A stretch of 64,000 nt of DNA. Source: Rhodovarius crocodyli (lineage in GTDB: Bacteria > Pseudomonadota > Alphaproteobacteria > Acetobacterales > Acetobacteraceae). The notes beneath the pieces are model-generated. The model did no database searches and was not told the origin of the DNA. It was given only the letters and a program-made list of their open reading frames with translations. Where the stretch lies: contig CAMDJV010000019.1 in NCBI GenBank assembly GCA_945901085.1, positions 1 through 64,000 of the forward strand, written 5' to 3'. The position numbers were made by a program, and so were the translations under genes. Position 1 is the stretch's first letter, and the number at the start of each line of letters is the position of its first letter. Of this stretch, positions 34,241 through 44,344 are shown piece after piece.

Positions 34241-34800
34241 CCGACCCGCATGATGCCATCATCGACCGCCTGCTGCCGCTGATCCCGCATCTGGGATGGA
34301 CGAGCCGTGCCCTGGCCGAGGCGGCGGGGGATGCAGCGCTGGCCGAGAGCGCTTTTCCGCGTGGGGTGCGCGATGCGATCGCCGCCTGGTCGGCGCTGGC
34401 GGATCGGCGCATGGCCGAGGCCGCGGCGGCAGAGGGGCTGGAGGCGCTGAAGGTGCCGGCGAGAATCCGCCGCGTCATCGCCATTCGCCTGGAACAGGCG
34501 CTGCCGCATAAGGCGGCGCTGCGTGATGCACTGGCCCTGCTGGCCCTGCCTTGGCATGCGCCGCTCTCGGCCCGGCTGGCGGGGGCGACGGTGAGTGCGA
34601 TGTGGTATGCGGCGGGGGATAAGAGCGCTGATTTCTCATGGTATACCCGCCGCGCCACCCTGGCTGCGATTTATGGCGCGACCTTGGCCTTTTGGTTGCG
34701 TGACCCCTCGCCGGATTTGGCCATGACGTTGGAATTCCTCGACAGGCGGCTGGCTGATCATGCGCGGCTGCACCGGATTATTCCCCGCCGGGGGGGCTGA
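34237..34800 (+). CDS. COQ9 family protein
   Basis: 187 residues. The C-terminal signature ATVSAMWYAAGDKSADFSW and YTRRATLAAIYGATLAFWL is highly characteristic of COQ9, a TetR-like-fold lipid-binding protein that helps the DMQ hydroxylase COQ7 in ubiquinone synthesis. Restricted largely to Alphaproteobacteria and mitochondria, so it also supports the taxonomic placement. Overlaps def by 4 bases. Confidence 0.92.
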   Translation: MTDPHDAIIDRLLPLIPHLGWTSRALAEAAGDAALAESAFPRGVRDAIAAWSALADRRMAEAAAAEGLEALKVPARIRRVIAIRLEQALPHKAALRDALALLALPWHAPLSARLAGATVSAMWYAAGDKSADFSWYTRRATLAAIYGATLAFWLRDPSPDLAMTLEFLDRRLADHARLHRIIPRRGG

Positions 34801-34932
34801 ATGTTACGGTGCCATCCTGGCACTTGATTGCAGAGACTTGAAAAGGCTTGATTTTGTTGGGGCTTCGCGCGGCACGATTCTGGCTGTAGAAAACCTGTCC
34901 GAGACACCCACAGATTTGGAGATCAGGCGCCC

Positions 34933-35526
34933 ATGTCGCCCTTCCGCACGATGATGACCGGCCTTCTGGCCGCCAGCCTGGCAACCCCCGCTTTTGCCCA
35001 ATGCATGCAGCCCACCGAGAAGCCGGGCTTTGATATTCGCGCGCTGCAAAGCCAGTTGATGGTGCTGGCGCTGACCTGCAGCCAGACCGATGAATATAAC
35101 CGCTTCGTGACGCAGAACCGCGCGGTGCTGACCGGCGCCTATAACGACGTGCAGCGGCATTTCCGCCGCGTGGCCGGCAATGCCTGGCAGCGGCAGATCG
35201 ACGCCTACATCACCAATACCGCCAATGGCCATAGCCAGACCGGCATTAGCCAGGGCTCGCTATTCTGCTCCAACCAGGCGCAGCTCTTTCCGCAGGCGCT
35301 GGCTGTGACCAGCCGTGAGCAACTCGCGCAGCTTTCGCAGCAGCGGCAGATCACCCAGGTCTATGAGCCGCCGGCCTGCGCCGCCCCGCCTGCGCGCAAC
35401 GCCAACCGCGCCGCGGCGGCCCCCAACCCCGCCAATGGCACCCCGCGCAGCGCCCCCGCCGCGGGCACCACGCGCAGCAACGGCCAGCCGGCCTCGGCGG
35501 GGAATACCGCGACACCGCGCAGCTGA
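34933..35526 (+). CDS. exported protein of unknown function
   Basis: 197 residues: signal peptide (MSPFRTMMTGLLAASLATPAFA), a conserved-looking middle (about 23-150) with Cys24, Cys49, Cys113 and Cys147-like positions and the stretch FDIRALQSQLMVLALTC, and an Ala/Pro/Asn/Thr-rich disordered tail (about 150-197). I do not recognise a catalytic motif. GGAG precedes the ATG by about ten bases. Stands alone after a 132-base gap; likely periplasmic. Confidence 0.8.
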   Translation: MSPFRTMMTGLLAASLATPAFAQCMQPTEKPGFDIRALQSQLMVLALTCSQTDEYNRFVTQNRAVLTGAYNDVQRHFRRVAGNAWQRQIDAYITNTANGHSQTGISQGSLFCSNQAQLFPQALAVTSREQLAQLSQQRQITQVYEPPACAAPPARNANRAAAAPNPANGTPRSAPAAGTTRSNGQPASAGNTATPRS

Positions 35527-35634
35527 GGCTGCCGCCGCGCGCTGTTTGCGAATGGCGCGCGGGGGCGCGTTATTTGCCAGCAGCGCCGGCTCGGCGCTGG
35601 TTGCCGCCGGGCCATCCTCTTGCCAAGCTAGGGC

Positions 35635-36945
35635 ATGACACAACCCGCGATTCCTGAGCGCCTGCGCGCTGCCATTGCCGCCAATTTCGCCGCGCAGACC
35701 AGTTTTCTGGCCGATATCGTCCGGTTTCCCAGCCTGCGGGGCAATGAAGCGCCTTTGCAGGATTTCCTCGCCCGGCAGATGGCGGCGCGGGGATGGCGGG
35801 TGGATCGCTTTTCGCTGGCCGATGTGCCGCTGCAGGGCCACCCCAAGGCGAGCCCCATGGTGGATGTGGACCCTGCGGGCTCCATCCAGGTGGTTGGCAC
35901 GCTGCGCGCGCGCGATGGTGCGGCGGGCGAGGGCATGATCCATGGCCGGGGCCGCAGCCTCATCATGCAGGGCCATATTGATGTGGTGCCGGAAGGGCCC
36001 ACCGCGATGTGGAGCCACCCGCCCTATGCCGCGCATATTCAGGATGGCTGGCTTTATGGCCGCGGGGCGCATGACATGAAATCGGGCGTCTCGGCCATGT
36101 TCTTCGCCATGGATGCGCTTAAGGCTGCGGGGTTGCGGCCCTGCGCTGATATCCATGTGCAGACGGTGACCGAAGAGGAGAGCACCGGCAATGGTGCGCT
36201 GGCGACGCTGCTGCGCGGCTATCGCGCCGATGCGGCGCTGATCCCTGAGCCTACCGGTGGCACCATCACCCGCGCCCATACCGGCACGCTGTGGTTTAGG
36301 CTGCGGGTGGCGGGGGTGCCGGTGCATGTTGCGGTGGCGCAGACCGGCAGCAATGCGATCATGAGCGCCTATCAGCTCATCCAGGCGCTTTATGCCCATA
36401 CGGCCGAGGCCAATAAGGCCGCTGCCCAGCACCCCTGGTATAAGGGCATCGAGGCGCCGATCAAATTCAACCCAGGGATCATCCGTGGTGGTGACTGGGC
36501 GAGTTCCACCCCCGCCTGGTGCGAGGTGGATTGCCGCATCGGCCTGCTGCCGGGGCAGGATGTGGCGGTGGTGCAAAAGGCGGTGGAGGCTGCAGTGGCC
36601 GCTGCCGCGCGGGCGGATCATTTCATGGCCAATAACCCGCCCGAACTGACCTGGCATGGCTTCCTCGCCGATGGCTATGTGCTGGAGCCGGGCAGCGAGG
36701 CTGAGGCGGTGCTCGCGGCTGCCCATAGCAGCGCCTTTGGCGGCGAGATGCCGGCGCGCATCACCACGGCGGTGAATGATACCCGGTTTTATGGTCTGTA
36801 TTTTGGCATTCCCGGCCTGTGCTACGGGCCGAAGGGCGAGGGCGCGCATGCCTTTGATGAGCGCACCCATCTGGAGCATCTGCAGACGACGACGCTTGCG
36901 ATGGCCAGTTTCATCGCCGATTGGTGTGGGGTGGAGGAGGCGTGA
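35635..36945 (+). CDS. M20 family deacylase/peptidase (ArgE/DapE type)
   Basis: 436 residues with the M20 metal site: MQGHIDVVPEG (His, Asp), GRGAHDMKSG (bridging Asp), TVTEEESTGNGAL (catalytic and metal Glu), LIPEPTGG, and the late His in GEGAHAFDERTHLEH. Family members remove acyl or amino-acid groups from small amides. The inserted dimerisation domain spans about 215-345. Its stop overlaps the following Bug gene start (TGATG), so a three-gene operon with a binding protein and an M28 peptidase is likely. Confidence 0.9.
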   Translation: MTQPAIPERLRAAIAANFAAQTSFLADIVRFPSLRGNEAPLQDFLARQMAARGWRVDRFSLADVPLQGHPKASPMVDVDPAGSIQVVGTLRARDGAAGEGMIHGRGRSLIMQGHIDVVPEGPTAMWSHPPYAAHIQDGWLYGRGAHDMKSGVSAMFFAMDALKAAGLRPCADIHVQTVTEEESTGNGALATLLRGYRADAALIPEPTGGTITRAHTGTLWFRLRVAGVPVHVAVAQTGSNAIMSAYQLIQALYAHTAEANKAAAQHPWYKGIEAPIKFNPGIIRGGDWASSTPAWCEVDCRIGLLPGQDVAVVQKAVEAAVAAAARADHFMANNPPELTWHGFLADGYVLEPGSEAEAVLAAAHSSAFGGEMPARITTAVNDTRFYGLYFGIPGLCYGPKGEGAHAFDERTHLEHLQTTTLAMASFIADWCGVEEA

Positions 36946-37919
36946 TGCAGCGCCGCTCCTTGGGCACTTTGGTGGGGGCCGCTTTGGCCGCGCCCGCCTT
37001 GGCCGCGCCCGCTTTGGCGCAGGAGGCCTGGCCCGCGCGGCCGTTGCGCATTGTGGTGCCCTTTGCCCCTGGCGGTTCCTCGGACACTTTGGGGCGGCTG
37101 ATCCAGCCTGGGCTGCAGGCCGCGCTCGGCCAGCCGGTGATTGTGGAGAACCGTGCTGGCGCAGGCTCCATGCTGGGGGCGGAATTCGTCGCCCGCGCGG
37201 CGCCGGATGGCTATACCGTGTTGCTGGCGGACCTGCCCTTCGCCATTTTTCCGGCGTTGCAGGAGCGGCTCTCCTTTGATCCTTTGGCTGATTTTGCGGC
37301 GATTTCGCTGATCGGTGTGGCGCCTTTGATGATGTTCGCGGCGAAGGAGCTTTCCGCCCGCAATGCCGCCGAATTCGCCGCTCTCGCCCGCGCCCAGCCG
37401 GAGGTGCTGAATTATGGCTCGGGTGGGGTGGGTGCCTCCAGCCATCTTTCGGGCGAGTTGTTCCAGCGCGCCACCGGCACGCGGCTGACGCATATTCCCT
37501 ATCGTGGCGGTGGGCCGGCCATGCAGGATCTGGCGGCGGGCAATGTCAATTCGGTCTTTGTCACGCTGGCCTCGGCCTTCCCGCAGATGCAGGCCGGGCA
37601 GGTGCGCGCGATGGGGGTGATGGGCAGTGAGCGGCTGGCGGTGCTGCCCGATGTCGCCACCATGCGCGAGCAGGGGATTGATCTGATCAACGAACATTGG
37701 TGGGGGTTGCTCGGGCCCGCACGCATGCCGCCCGCCGCCATTGCCCGGCTGGCCGAGGCGTTGCGTGGCGTGATGGCCGCGCCTGAGATCATGCCGCGGA
37801 TGGATGCCCTGGCCGTGCTGCCGCGCGCCACTGGCCCGGCACCGCTGGCGGCGCTGATTCGCGCGGACCTTGCACGGATTTCGGACCTGGTGCGCAGCCA
37901 GAATATTCGCCCGCAATGA
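36945..37919 (+). CDS. Bug/TctC-family periplasmic substrate-binding protein
   Basis: 324 residues: signal peptide MQRRSLGTLVGAALAAPALA-, then the Bug start WPARPLRIVVPFAPGGSSDTLGR, NRAGAGSMLG, AAPDGYTVL and HIPYRGGGPAMQDL. Orphan receptor with no TctA/B nearby. Tightly coupled (1-base and 4-base overlaps) to two peptidase genes, which suggests that its ligand is an acylated amino acid or small peptide-like amide. Confidence 0.93.
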   Translation: MQRRSLGTLVGAALAAPALAAPALAQEAWPARPLRIVVPFAPGGSSDTLGRLIQPGLQAALGQPVIVENRAGAGSMLGAEFVARAAPDGYTVLLADLPFAIFPALQERLSFDPLADFAAISLIGVAPLMMFAAKELSARNAAEFAALARAQPEVLNYGSGGVGASSHLSGELFQRATGTRLTHIPYRGGGPAMQDLAAGNVNSVFVTLASAFPQMQAGQVRAMGVMGSERLAVLPDVATMREQGIDLINEHWWGLLGPARMPPAAIARLAEALRGVMAAPEIMPRMDALAVLPRATGPAPLAALIRADLARISDLVRSQNIRPQ

Positions 37920-39124
37920 GCCTGGAGCAGATTCTCGACGGCATCACCGCCGACCCGCTGCTGTGGAGCGATTTCAACGCGCTCTGCGATGCCGGGGGGC
38001 GGCAGGCGGGCAGTGACAGCGCTGCGAGCGCCTTCACCTTCGCCGCGATTCGGATGGCGGCGATCGGCACGGTCTGCAATGAGCCATCCTCCTATGCGGG
38101 TTGGGCCTGCCATGAGGCGCGGGTGGTGCATGAGCCGAGCGGCCGGCTGATCCATGCCGTGCCGCTGCTGGGGACCATGGGTTGTGAGGATTTGGTGCTG
38201 GAGACGCGCGATATGGGGCGTGGCGCGCCGGGGCAGTTTGGCCCGGCGGGGGGCATGGCGGGGCTGGCTGCCATGGTGCGGCATGAATATCCCTTCGCCA
38301 CCCATACCGTGCATCGGCGGGTGAAGCTGGCGGCGGCCGCTCAGGCCGGAGCGGGGGCGGTTTTTGTGGTGCAGCCTGAGCCGGGGCTGGGGCCTGTGTC
38401 TGGGTCTTCGGGGCGCAATGGCGGGGCGGGGATTCCGGGGCTGGGCATTGGTGTTGAGGATGCGGCGCTGCTGGCCTCTGGCGGGCGGGTGCGGATCACC
38501 ATCGCGGCTGAGGACCACCTGGCTGAGACGCCGAATCTGGTGATGGAGATGCCCGGCCGAACCTCTGGGATGGTGGTGCTGAGCGCGCATCTGGACGGGC
38601 ATGCGCTGGGCGAGAGTGCGCTGGACAATGCGACCGGGGTGGCGGCGGCGCTGTGCCTGGCCCGGGCCATGGCGCCGCATGTGGCGCAATGTGAGAGTGG
38701 GTTGATGCTGTGCCTGTTCGGCGCCGAGGAATGGGCGCTGGCGGGCAGCCGCGCCTGGCTGGCCGCGCAGCCGGCCGAGCGGCTGGCGCGGATGCGGATG
38801 AACCTCAATCTCGATTCTGTGGCGGGGCATGGCCAGCTTACCGCGCTGACCAGCGGCTTTGCCGAATTGCCGGAATTTTTGCGCGGCGCCTGGCCTTCGC
38901 TCGCGGTGCATGAGCCACTGATGCCCAATAGCGACCATGCGAATTTTGCCGCAATTGGCGTGCCGGCGGCGCGGATTATTGCCGGCTTTAATGCGCCTCA
39001 GAGCAATTTGCGGTTTTTGCTGACGGCGGCGGATCGGCGGCAGTTGACCTCGGATGGCGAGTTTCGCGCCGCCACATTGGCGGCAGCGCGCATGCTCTGG
39101 GCGGCGCTTACGCTTTCGCGGTGA
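37916..39124 (+). CDS. M28 family zinc aminopeptidase-like protein
   Basis: 402 residues. Metal ligands: His and Asp in SAHLDGHALGESALDNATG, Glu pair in FGAEEWALAGS, Asp in NLNLDSVAG and His in PNSDHANFAA. A PA-like insert occupies about 85-190. No signal peptide, so cytoplasmic. ATGA overlap with the preceding Bug gene. The 3' end overlaps the convergent grxD gene by 17 bases. Confidence 0.88.
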   Translation: MSLEQILDGITADPLLWSDFNALCDAGGRQAGSDSAASAFTFAAIRMAAIGTVCNEPSSYAGWACHEARVVHEPSGRLIHAVPLLGTMGCEDLVLETRDMGRGAPGQFGPAGGMAGLAAMVRHEYPFATHTVHRRVKLAAAAQAGAGAVFVVQPEPGLGPVSGSSGRNGGAGIPGLGIGVEDAALLASGGRVRITIAAEDHLAETPNLVMEMPGRTSGMVVLSAHLDGHALGESALDNATGVAAALCLARAMAPHVAQCESGLMLCLFGAEEWALAGSRAWLAAQPAERLARMRMNLNLDSVAGHGQLTALTSGFAELPEFLRGAWPSLAVHEPLMPNSDHANFAAIGVPAARIIAGFNAPQSNLRFLLTAADRRQLTSDGEFRAATLAAARMLWAALTLSR

Positions 39125-39443
39125 CGCCGGCCTCTTCCATCAGGCTCTGCAATTCGCCGGCCTGGAACATCTCGGTCACGATATCGCAGCCGCCGACGAA
39201 TTCGCCCTTCACATAGACCTGCGGGATGGTGGGCCAATTGGTGTAGGATTTGATGCCTTCGCGGATTTCGGCGTCCTCAAGCACGTTCACGCTTTTGAAC
39301 GGGACGTTGAGGTGGGAGAGGATTTGCACCACGCGGGCGGAGAAGCCGCATTGGGGGAAGACCGCCGTGCCCTTCATGAAGACGGTGACGGGGCTGGCAT
39401 CGATCTCGGCTTTGATGCGGTCGAAGACGGGGTTCTCGGACAT
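39108..39443 (-). CDS. grxD: monothiol glutaredoxin GrxD
   Basis: 111 residues with the CGFS active site (FPQCGFSARVVQIL), WPTIPQVYVKGEFVGGCDI glutathione site. Monothiol glutaredoxins carry Fe-S clusters with BolA partners. The order purL-bolA-grxD is conserved in Alphaproteobacteria and present here with short gaps. Start at MSENPVFDRI; upstream frame is antisense to bolA. Confidence 0.95.
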   Translation of the reverse strand: MSENPVFDRIKAEIDASPVTVFMKGTAVFPQCGFSARVVQILSHLNVPFKSVNVLEDAEIREGIKSYTNWPTIPQVYVKGEFVGGCDIVTEMFQAGELQSLMEEAGVTAKA

Positions 39444-39468
39444 GGTTGTTTCCTTGCTGGGAGGATGA

Positions 39469-39702
39469 TTATTCAGGAATGGCGGTGGTGAGCGCAAGCG
39501 CATGCAGCGCACCGCCCATGCGGCCCTGCAGGGCGGCATAGACCATCTGGTGCTGCCGCACCCGGGGCAGGCCCTTGAAGGCGGCGGAGGTGACATGGGC
39601 GGCGTAATGGTCGCCATCGCCAGCGAGGTCCTTGATGATGACCTCGGCATCGGGCAGGGCGGATTTGATGAAGCCTGCGATTTCGTCGGCTTGCATGGGC
39701 AT
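39469..39702 (-). CDS. BolA family protein
   Basis: 77 residues: GDGDHYAAHVTSAAFKGLPRVRQHQMVYAAL contains the conserved helix-turn and the His (RVRQHQ) that coordinates the shared cluster with a monothiol glutaredoxin, encoded next. Begins 4 bases after the purL stop. Role: Fe-S trafficking partner. Confidence 0.94.
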   Translation of the reverse strand: MPMQADEIAGFIKSALPDAEVIIKDLAGDGDHYAAHVTSAAFKGLPRVRQHQMVYAALQGRMGGALHALALTTAIPE

Positions 39703-39706
39703 GGGC

Positions 39707-42007
39707 TCAGTATCCTTGCATCAGCGCGGGCAGGGTTGCTTCATGCGCGCGGCTTAGTTCTTCGATGGATATGGCGCCGAGGCTGGCCAATTCCAGGTTG
39801 GCGCCGCCGCTTTGGCCGAGCAGCAGGGCGGGCACGCCGGCGGCTTGGGCGGCGGCGAGCAGGGCCGGTGCATGGGTGGTGGCGAGGATGTAGCGGGCCT
39901 GATCCTCACCGAACCAGAAGCCGTGATCGCCGCTGGCGGTGATGCGGGCACCGATGCCGCTGGCCATGGCCATTTCGGCCAGGGCTACCAGGAGGCCGCC
40001 ATCGCTGAGGTCATGGCAGGCCAGCACCGTGCCGGCCAGAATCTGGGCACGGACGAAATCGCCGTTTTTGCGCTCTTCGGACAAATTGACCGGGGGCGGC
40101 GGGCCGGCCTCCTGGCCGGCGATTTCGCGCAGCCAGAGGGATTGGCCGAGATGGCCTTGGGTGTGGCCGATGAGGACCAGGGAAGCACCCTCGGGCATGG
40201 CGAGGCCCACGGCGTCGGCCAGTTTTTCAATGACGCCGACGCCGCCAATGGCGGGGGTGGGCAGGATGGGGCGGCCTTCGGTCTCGTTGTAGAGCGAGAC
40301 ATTGCCGCTGACGACCGGGAAATCCAGCGCGGTGCAGGCGGCGGCCATGCCGCGGCAGGCGGCGGCGAATTGGCCCATGATGCGGGGCTTTTCCGGATTG
40401 CCGAAATTCATGTTGTCGGTGATCGCCAAGGGCTGCGCGCCGGTGGCGGTGATGTTGCGCCAGGCCTCGGCGACGGCCTGTTTGGCCCCCTCTTCCGGGT
40501 CGGCCAGAACGTAGCGGGGGGTGCAATCGGTGGTGATGGCCAGTGCGCGGGCGGTGCCTTCGACGCGGACCACGGCGGCATCGGCCTGGCCGGGGCGTTT
40601 GGCGGTTTGGCCGCCGACCTGGGCGTCATACTGGTCCCAAATCCAGCGGCGGGAGCAGAGGTCGGGCGCGGCCACCAGGGTTTTCAGCGCGGCGAGGATG
40701 CCCACCGGGTCGGCCACCGGGGGGAGGGGGGGCTGTTTGGGGGTGTCTTCGGTGGGGCGGTTGTAGAGCGGGGCTTGCGATTCGAGGGGGGCGAGGGGGA
40801 TCAGCGCCTCGGTCATGCCCTTATGGCGGATTTCGATCATGCCGGTATCGGTGAGGTGGCCGATCACGGCGAAATCGAGTTCCCATTTGTGGAAAATGGC
40901 TTCGGCGATGTGCTCCTGGCCGGGTTTGAGCACCATGAGCATGCGCTCCTGGCTTTCCGAGAGCATCATCTCATAGGCGGTCATGCCCTCCTCGCGCTGG
41001 GGGACGTGGTCCATCTCCAGCACCACGCCCATGCCGCCCTTGCCCGCCATCTCGACGCCGGAGGAGGTGAGGCCGGCGGCACCCATATCCTGGATGGCGA
41101 CGATGGCGTCGGTGGCCATGAGTTCCAGGCAGGCTTCGATGAGGAGTTTTTCGGCGAAGGGGTCGCCGATTTGGACGGTGGGGCGCTTTTCTTCCGAGTC
41201 CTTGTCGAATTCGGCGGAGGACATGGTGGCGCCGTGGATGCCGTCGCGTCCGGTTTTGGAGCCGACATAGACGACGGGGTTGCCGATGCCGGTGGCGGCG
41301 GCGGTGAAAATGCGGTCGGCCTTGAGGATGCCCACCGTCATGGCATTGACCAGGGGGTTGCCATTATAGGCGGGGTGGAAGTTCACCTCGCCGCCCACGG
41401 TGGGCACGCCCACGCAATTGCCATAGCCGCCAATGCCGCGGACCACGCCATCGAGGATGCGCCGGGTGCGGGGCAGGGTGGGGTCGCCAAAGCGGAGCGC
41501 GTTGAGGTTGGCGATGGGGCGCGCCCCCATGGTGAAGACATCGCGCAGAATGCCGCCCACGCCGGTGGCGGCACCCGAATAGGGCTCGATGAAACTGGGG
41601 TGGTTGTGGCTTTCCATCTTGAAGACGGCGGCCAGGCCCTCACCGATATCGATTACGCCGGCATTTTCGCCGGGGCCTACCAGCACCCAAGGCGCCTTGG
41701 TGGGCAGGGTTTTCAGCCAGATTCGGGAGGATTTGTAGGAGCAATGCTCGCTCCACATGACCGAGAAGATGCCCAATTCGCACAGCGTGGGGTCGCGGCC
41801 GAGAATGACCAGGGCGGCGGCATATTCATCCGGCTTGAGGCCGAATTTCTGCGCCAGATCGGCGGCGGCTTCGGGGGCGAGGGGAGGGACGGAGGGCATG
41901 GCGCGCTTGTCGGGCGGCGGGGCTGGGTTGTCCAGAGTGGTTTTGGCTGGGGTGGTTGTGGTGTTTGCGGACAAATTGCCGGCGGGGGTTTGGGTGGCGC
42001 TGGACAT
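39707..42007 (-). CDS. purL: phosphoribosylformylglycinamidine synthase subunit PurL
   Basis: About 766 residues, the large subunit of the fourth step of purine synthesis (FGAR to FGAM with ATP and ammonia from PurQ). The N-terminal [26 protein letters not shown] and [19 protein letters not shown] are hallmark motifs. The start is uncertain: the ATG at 42007 adds about 36 low-complexity residues before the conserved part, and an ATG at 41899 (730 residues) gives the more usual length; neither has a clear ribosome site. Confidence 0.95.
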   Translation of the reverse strand: MSSATQTPAGNLSANTTTTPAKTTLDNPAPPPDKRAMPSVPPLAPEAAADLAQKFGLKPDEYAAALVILGRDPTLCELGIFSVMWSEHCSYKSSRIWLKTLPTKAPWVLVGPGENAGVIDIGEGLAAVFKMESHNHPSFIEPYSGAATGVGGILRDVFTMGARPIANLNALRFGDPTLPRTRRILDGVVRGIGGYGNCVGVPTVGGEVNFHPAYNGNPLVNAMTVGILKADRIFTAAATGIGNPVVYVGSKTGRDGIHGATMSSAEFDKDSEEKRPTVQIGDPFAEKLLIEACLELMATDAIVAIQDMGAAGLTSSGVEMAGKGGMGVVLEMDHVPQREEGMTAYEMMLSESQERMLMVLKPGQEHIAEAIFHKWELDFAVIGHLTDTGMIEIRHKGMTEALIPLAPLESQAPLYNRPTEDTPKQPPLPPVADPVGILAALKTLVAAPDLCSRRWIWDQYDAQVGGQTAKRPGQADAAVVRVEGTARALAITTDCTPRYVLADPEEGAKQAVAEAWRNITATGAQPLAITDNMNFGNPEKPRIMGQFAAACRGMAAACTALDFPVVSGNVSLYNETEGRPILPTPAIGGVGVIEKLADAVGLAMPEGASLVLIGHTQGHLGQSLWLREIAGQEAGPPPPVNLSEERKNGDFVRAQILAGTVLACHDLSDGGLLVALAEMAMASGIGARITASGDHGFWFGEDQARYILATTHAPALLAAAQAAGVPALLLGQSGGANLELASLGAISIEELSRAHEATLPALMQGY

Positions 42008-42089
42008 GGGGTGGTGATAGGAAAAATTGCCGAAAAAGGCAAGAGAAATGGCGGCAGGCCTTCCGGTCTGCCGCCACATCAGGCCGGGG

Positions 42090-43487
42090 TTACGCGCCGG
42101 CCAGTTTGGCCACCGTGGCCGCCAGCGCCTGGTCCAGCACCTCGATCAGCGTGTCGCATTCGCTGCGGGTGATGACCAAGGGGGGCGAGAGAACGATGGT
42201 GTTGGAGTGCCTGGCACCGCCGCCGGAGCGGCCGACGATGACGCCATGGGCGCGGCAGAAATCGACCACGCCGCCTACCAGTGCGCCATCCAATTGGGTG
42301 CGGCTTTCACGGTCGGTCACCAATTCGATGCCCAGCAGCAGGCCTTTGCCGCGGATATCGCCGGTGATGTGGTGGCGGAACAGCGCGGCTTTGAGGCCTT
42401 CCATGAGGTAGGCGCCCATGCTGGCTGCCCGCTCGGGCAGTTTTTCTTCCAGCATGATCTCGATATTGCGCACCGCCACGGCGGCGGCGACGGGGTGGCC
42501 GCCATAGGTATTGACCTGCATCACCTGGCGGGATTCGGCGACTTCGCCGAGAAAGCTCTCGAAGACGTGGTTTTTCACCACCGTGGCGGCGATGGGAAGA
42601 TAGGCGGAGACGATGCCCTTGGCGACGGCCATGATATCGGGGCTCACGCCATAATGCTGGTGGCCGAACATTTTGCCGGTGCGGCCGAAGCCGTTGATCA
42701 CCTCATCGACATGCAGCAGCAGGTCATATTTGCGGCAGATGGCCTCGACCATGGGCAGGTATTCATCGGGGGGCACGGCGACGCCGACGCCGGACATGAT
42801 GGGCTCGACGATCACCTCGGCCACGGTTTGCGGGCCTTCGCCGAGGATGGTGGTCTCGATGGCTTTGGCGCAGGCGACGCCGCAGCTGGGATATTCGAGG
42901 CCGAGCGGGCAGCGGTAGCAGGTGGGTGCGGGGACATGGACGAATTCGCCGGCATAGGGCTCGAACTTCACCTTGCGGTCACCCATGCCGCCGGCGGCCA
43001 GGGTGGCCAGGGTGGTGCCGTGATAGGCGTAGTAGCGGCTGATGGTCTTGAAGCGGAAATCGCCTGGGAATTCATGCTTGGCGTATTGCCGGGCGATCTT
43101 GAAGCCGGCCTCATTCGCCTCGGAGCCGGAATTGACGAAATAGGTGTGGTAGTCGCCGCCCATGAGGGTGTTGATCTGCTCGCCGAGTTGGGCGGCGGGC
43201 AGGTTCATGGCGGTGTGCGGGTAATAGGCGATGGCCTGCATTTGCTCGGCGGCGATCTGCGCCAATTCGGTGCGGCCATAGCCGATATTGACGCACCAGA
43301 GCCCGGCCATGGCGTCGAGATAGGTGGTGCCATCGGCATCGACGATGGTGGAGCCTTGCGCGCCCGTCACCACCATTTGCTTTTGTTCCAGCGCCTTGTG
43401 CTGCAGGAGCGGGTGGAGGACGTTGTTGAGGTCCTGTTCGACGACCTTGCGGCGGGCTTCGGGGTCGGGCTGGTTGGTGAGGGACAT
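42090..43487 (-). CDS. class III aminotransferase, taurine-pyruvate type
   Basis: 465 residues of the class III omega-aminotransferases. Key parts: [54 protein letters not shown] and the cofactor Lys in [13 protein letters not shown]. The segment [17 protein letters not shown] with its cysteines is characteristic of taurine-pyruvate aminotransferases, which make sulfoacetaldehyde and alanine, but related putrescine or beta-alanine transaminases cannot be ruled out. Divergent from the NIPSNAP gene; no sulfoacetaldehyde acetyltransferase gene is seen in the window. Confidence 0.85.
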   Translation of the reverse strand: MSLTNQPDPEARRKVVEQDLNNVLHPLLQHKALEQKQMVVTGAQGSTIVDADGTTYLDAMAGLWCVNIGYGRTELAQIAAEQMQAIAYYPHTAMNLPAAQLGEQINTLMGGDYHTYFVNSGSEANEAGFKIARQYAKHEFPGDFRFKTISRYYAYHGTTLATLAAGGMGDRKVKFEPYAGEFVHVPAPTCYRCPLGLEYPSCGVACAKAIETTILGEGPQTVAEVIVEPIMSGVGVAVPPDEYLPMVEAICRKYDLLLHVDEVINGFGRTGKMFGHQHYGVSPDIMAVAKGIVSAYLPIAATVVKNHVFESFLGEVAESRQVMQVNTYGGHPVAAAVAVRNIEIMLEEKLPERAASMGAYLMEGLKAALFRHHITGDIRGKGLLLGIELVTDRESRTQLDGALVGGVVDFCRAHGVIVGRSGGGARHSNTIVLSPPLVITRSECDTLIEVLDQALAATVAKLAGA

Positions 43488-43621
43488 TGGCGCTTCCTTC
43501 GCTGCGGGCGAGAAATGCTACGCCTGATGACGCGCGGCTGTCACGCGCCTCTGTCACGGGCGGATTGACCAATGGGGCATGCCATGCGGCACTGGCCGCC
43601 TCACAAGGGGAGTGGACTCCA

Positions 43622-44302
43622 ATGTATGTCGAGCAACGCATGTACACCGCCCATCCGGGCAAGCTGCCGGCCTGGATCAATCTTTACGCCAGCCAGGGCA
43701 GTGCGGCCTCCAACCGGCATATGGGGCCGCTGATCGGGCATTTTACCGTCGAAGTCGGGCCGCTGAACCGGGTGGTGTTTCTGCGCGGCTTTGCCGATAT
43801 CGATGACCGCGACCGCGGCATGGTGGCGCGCGCGGCGGACCCGGAATGGAACGCCTTCCTCGCCGAGGGCGCCAAGCTGGGCGCGCTGGCGGCGCAGGAG
43901 AACAAGATGCTGAAGACGGTGCCGTTCAGCCCGATTCAGGCGCCGGGCACGCCGTTTGTGCGCTCGTTTCCGGGTGAGGGGCTGATCATCGATCACCGCA
44001 CTTATGATTTCCATCCCGGCAAGATGAATGCCTGGCTGGAGATGTATGAGAAGATGGGCCTGCCGGTGCAGAATAAGCATCTGGGGCAGTTCCTGTTCAT
44101 GGGCTTTGGCGAATGCGGGCCGATCAACCAGGTGGTGTTCATGTGGGCCTATGCGTCGCTGGGTGATCGTGACCGCCGGCGTGCGGCCATGGCGGCTGAT
44201 CCGGCCTGGGCGGAGTTTGGCCGGGCGACGGCGCAGGTTGCGCCGCTGAAGACGCAGACGACGATGATCCTCAAGCCGACGGCGATTTCGCCGATCAAGT
44301 GA
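43622..44302 (+). CDS. NIPSNAP family protein, tandem domains
   Basis: 226 residues formed by two similar ferredoxin-like NIPSNAP halves (about 1-105 and 112-215); each half has an (E/D)xRxYxxHPGK start (VEQRMYTAHPGK and DHRTYDFHPGK) and a GPxNxVVFxxxxA(D/S) strand. Function of bacterial NIPSNAPs is poorly known; some accompany pathways for degradation of ketones or nitriles. AAGGGGAG lies upstream of the ATG. Divergent from the aminotransferase. Confidence 0.87.
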   Translation: MYVEQRMYTAHPGKLPAWINLYASQGSAASNRHMGPLIGHFTVEVGPLNRVVFLRGFADIDDRDRGMVARAADPEWNAFLAEGAKLGALAAQENKMLKTVPFSPIQAPGTPFVRSFPGEGLIIDHRTYDFHPGKMNAWLEMYEKMGLPVQNKHLGQFLFMGFGECGPINQVVFMWAYASLGDRDRRRAAMAADPAWAEFGRATAQVAPLKTQTTMILKPTAISPIK

Positions 44303-44312
44303 GGGGTGGCAG

Positions 44313-44338
44313 GGCCGGGGGGGTATGTCCCCCCGGCC
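44313..44338. terminator. strong hairpin between convergent genes
   Basis: GGCCGGGGGG-GTATGT-CCCCCCGGCC, a perfect 10-bp all-GC stem, lies 10 bases after the NIPSNAP stop and 7 before the esterase stop. No T tract on either strand, so it is a probable bidirectional transcript end or RNA-stabilising stem. Confidence 0.65.
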
Positions 44339-44344
44339 TGGGCC

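Noticed and set aside
39812-42172. A 786-codon open frame antisense to purL
   Set aside because: Extremely Gly/Ala/His/Asp-rich sequence produced by the G+C-rich third positions of purL; purL itself is unmistakable.
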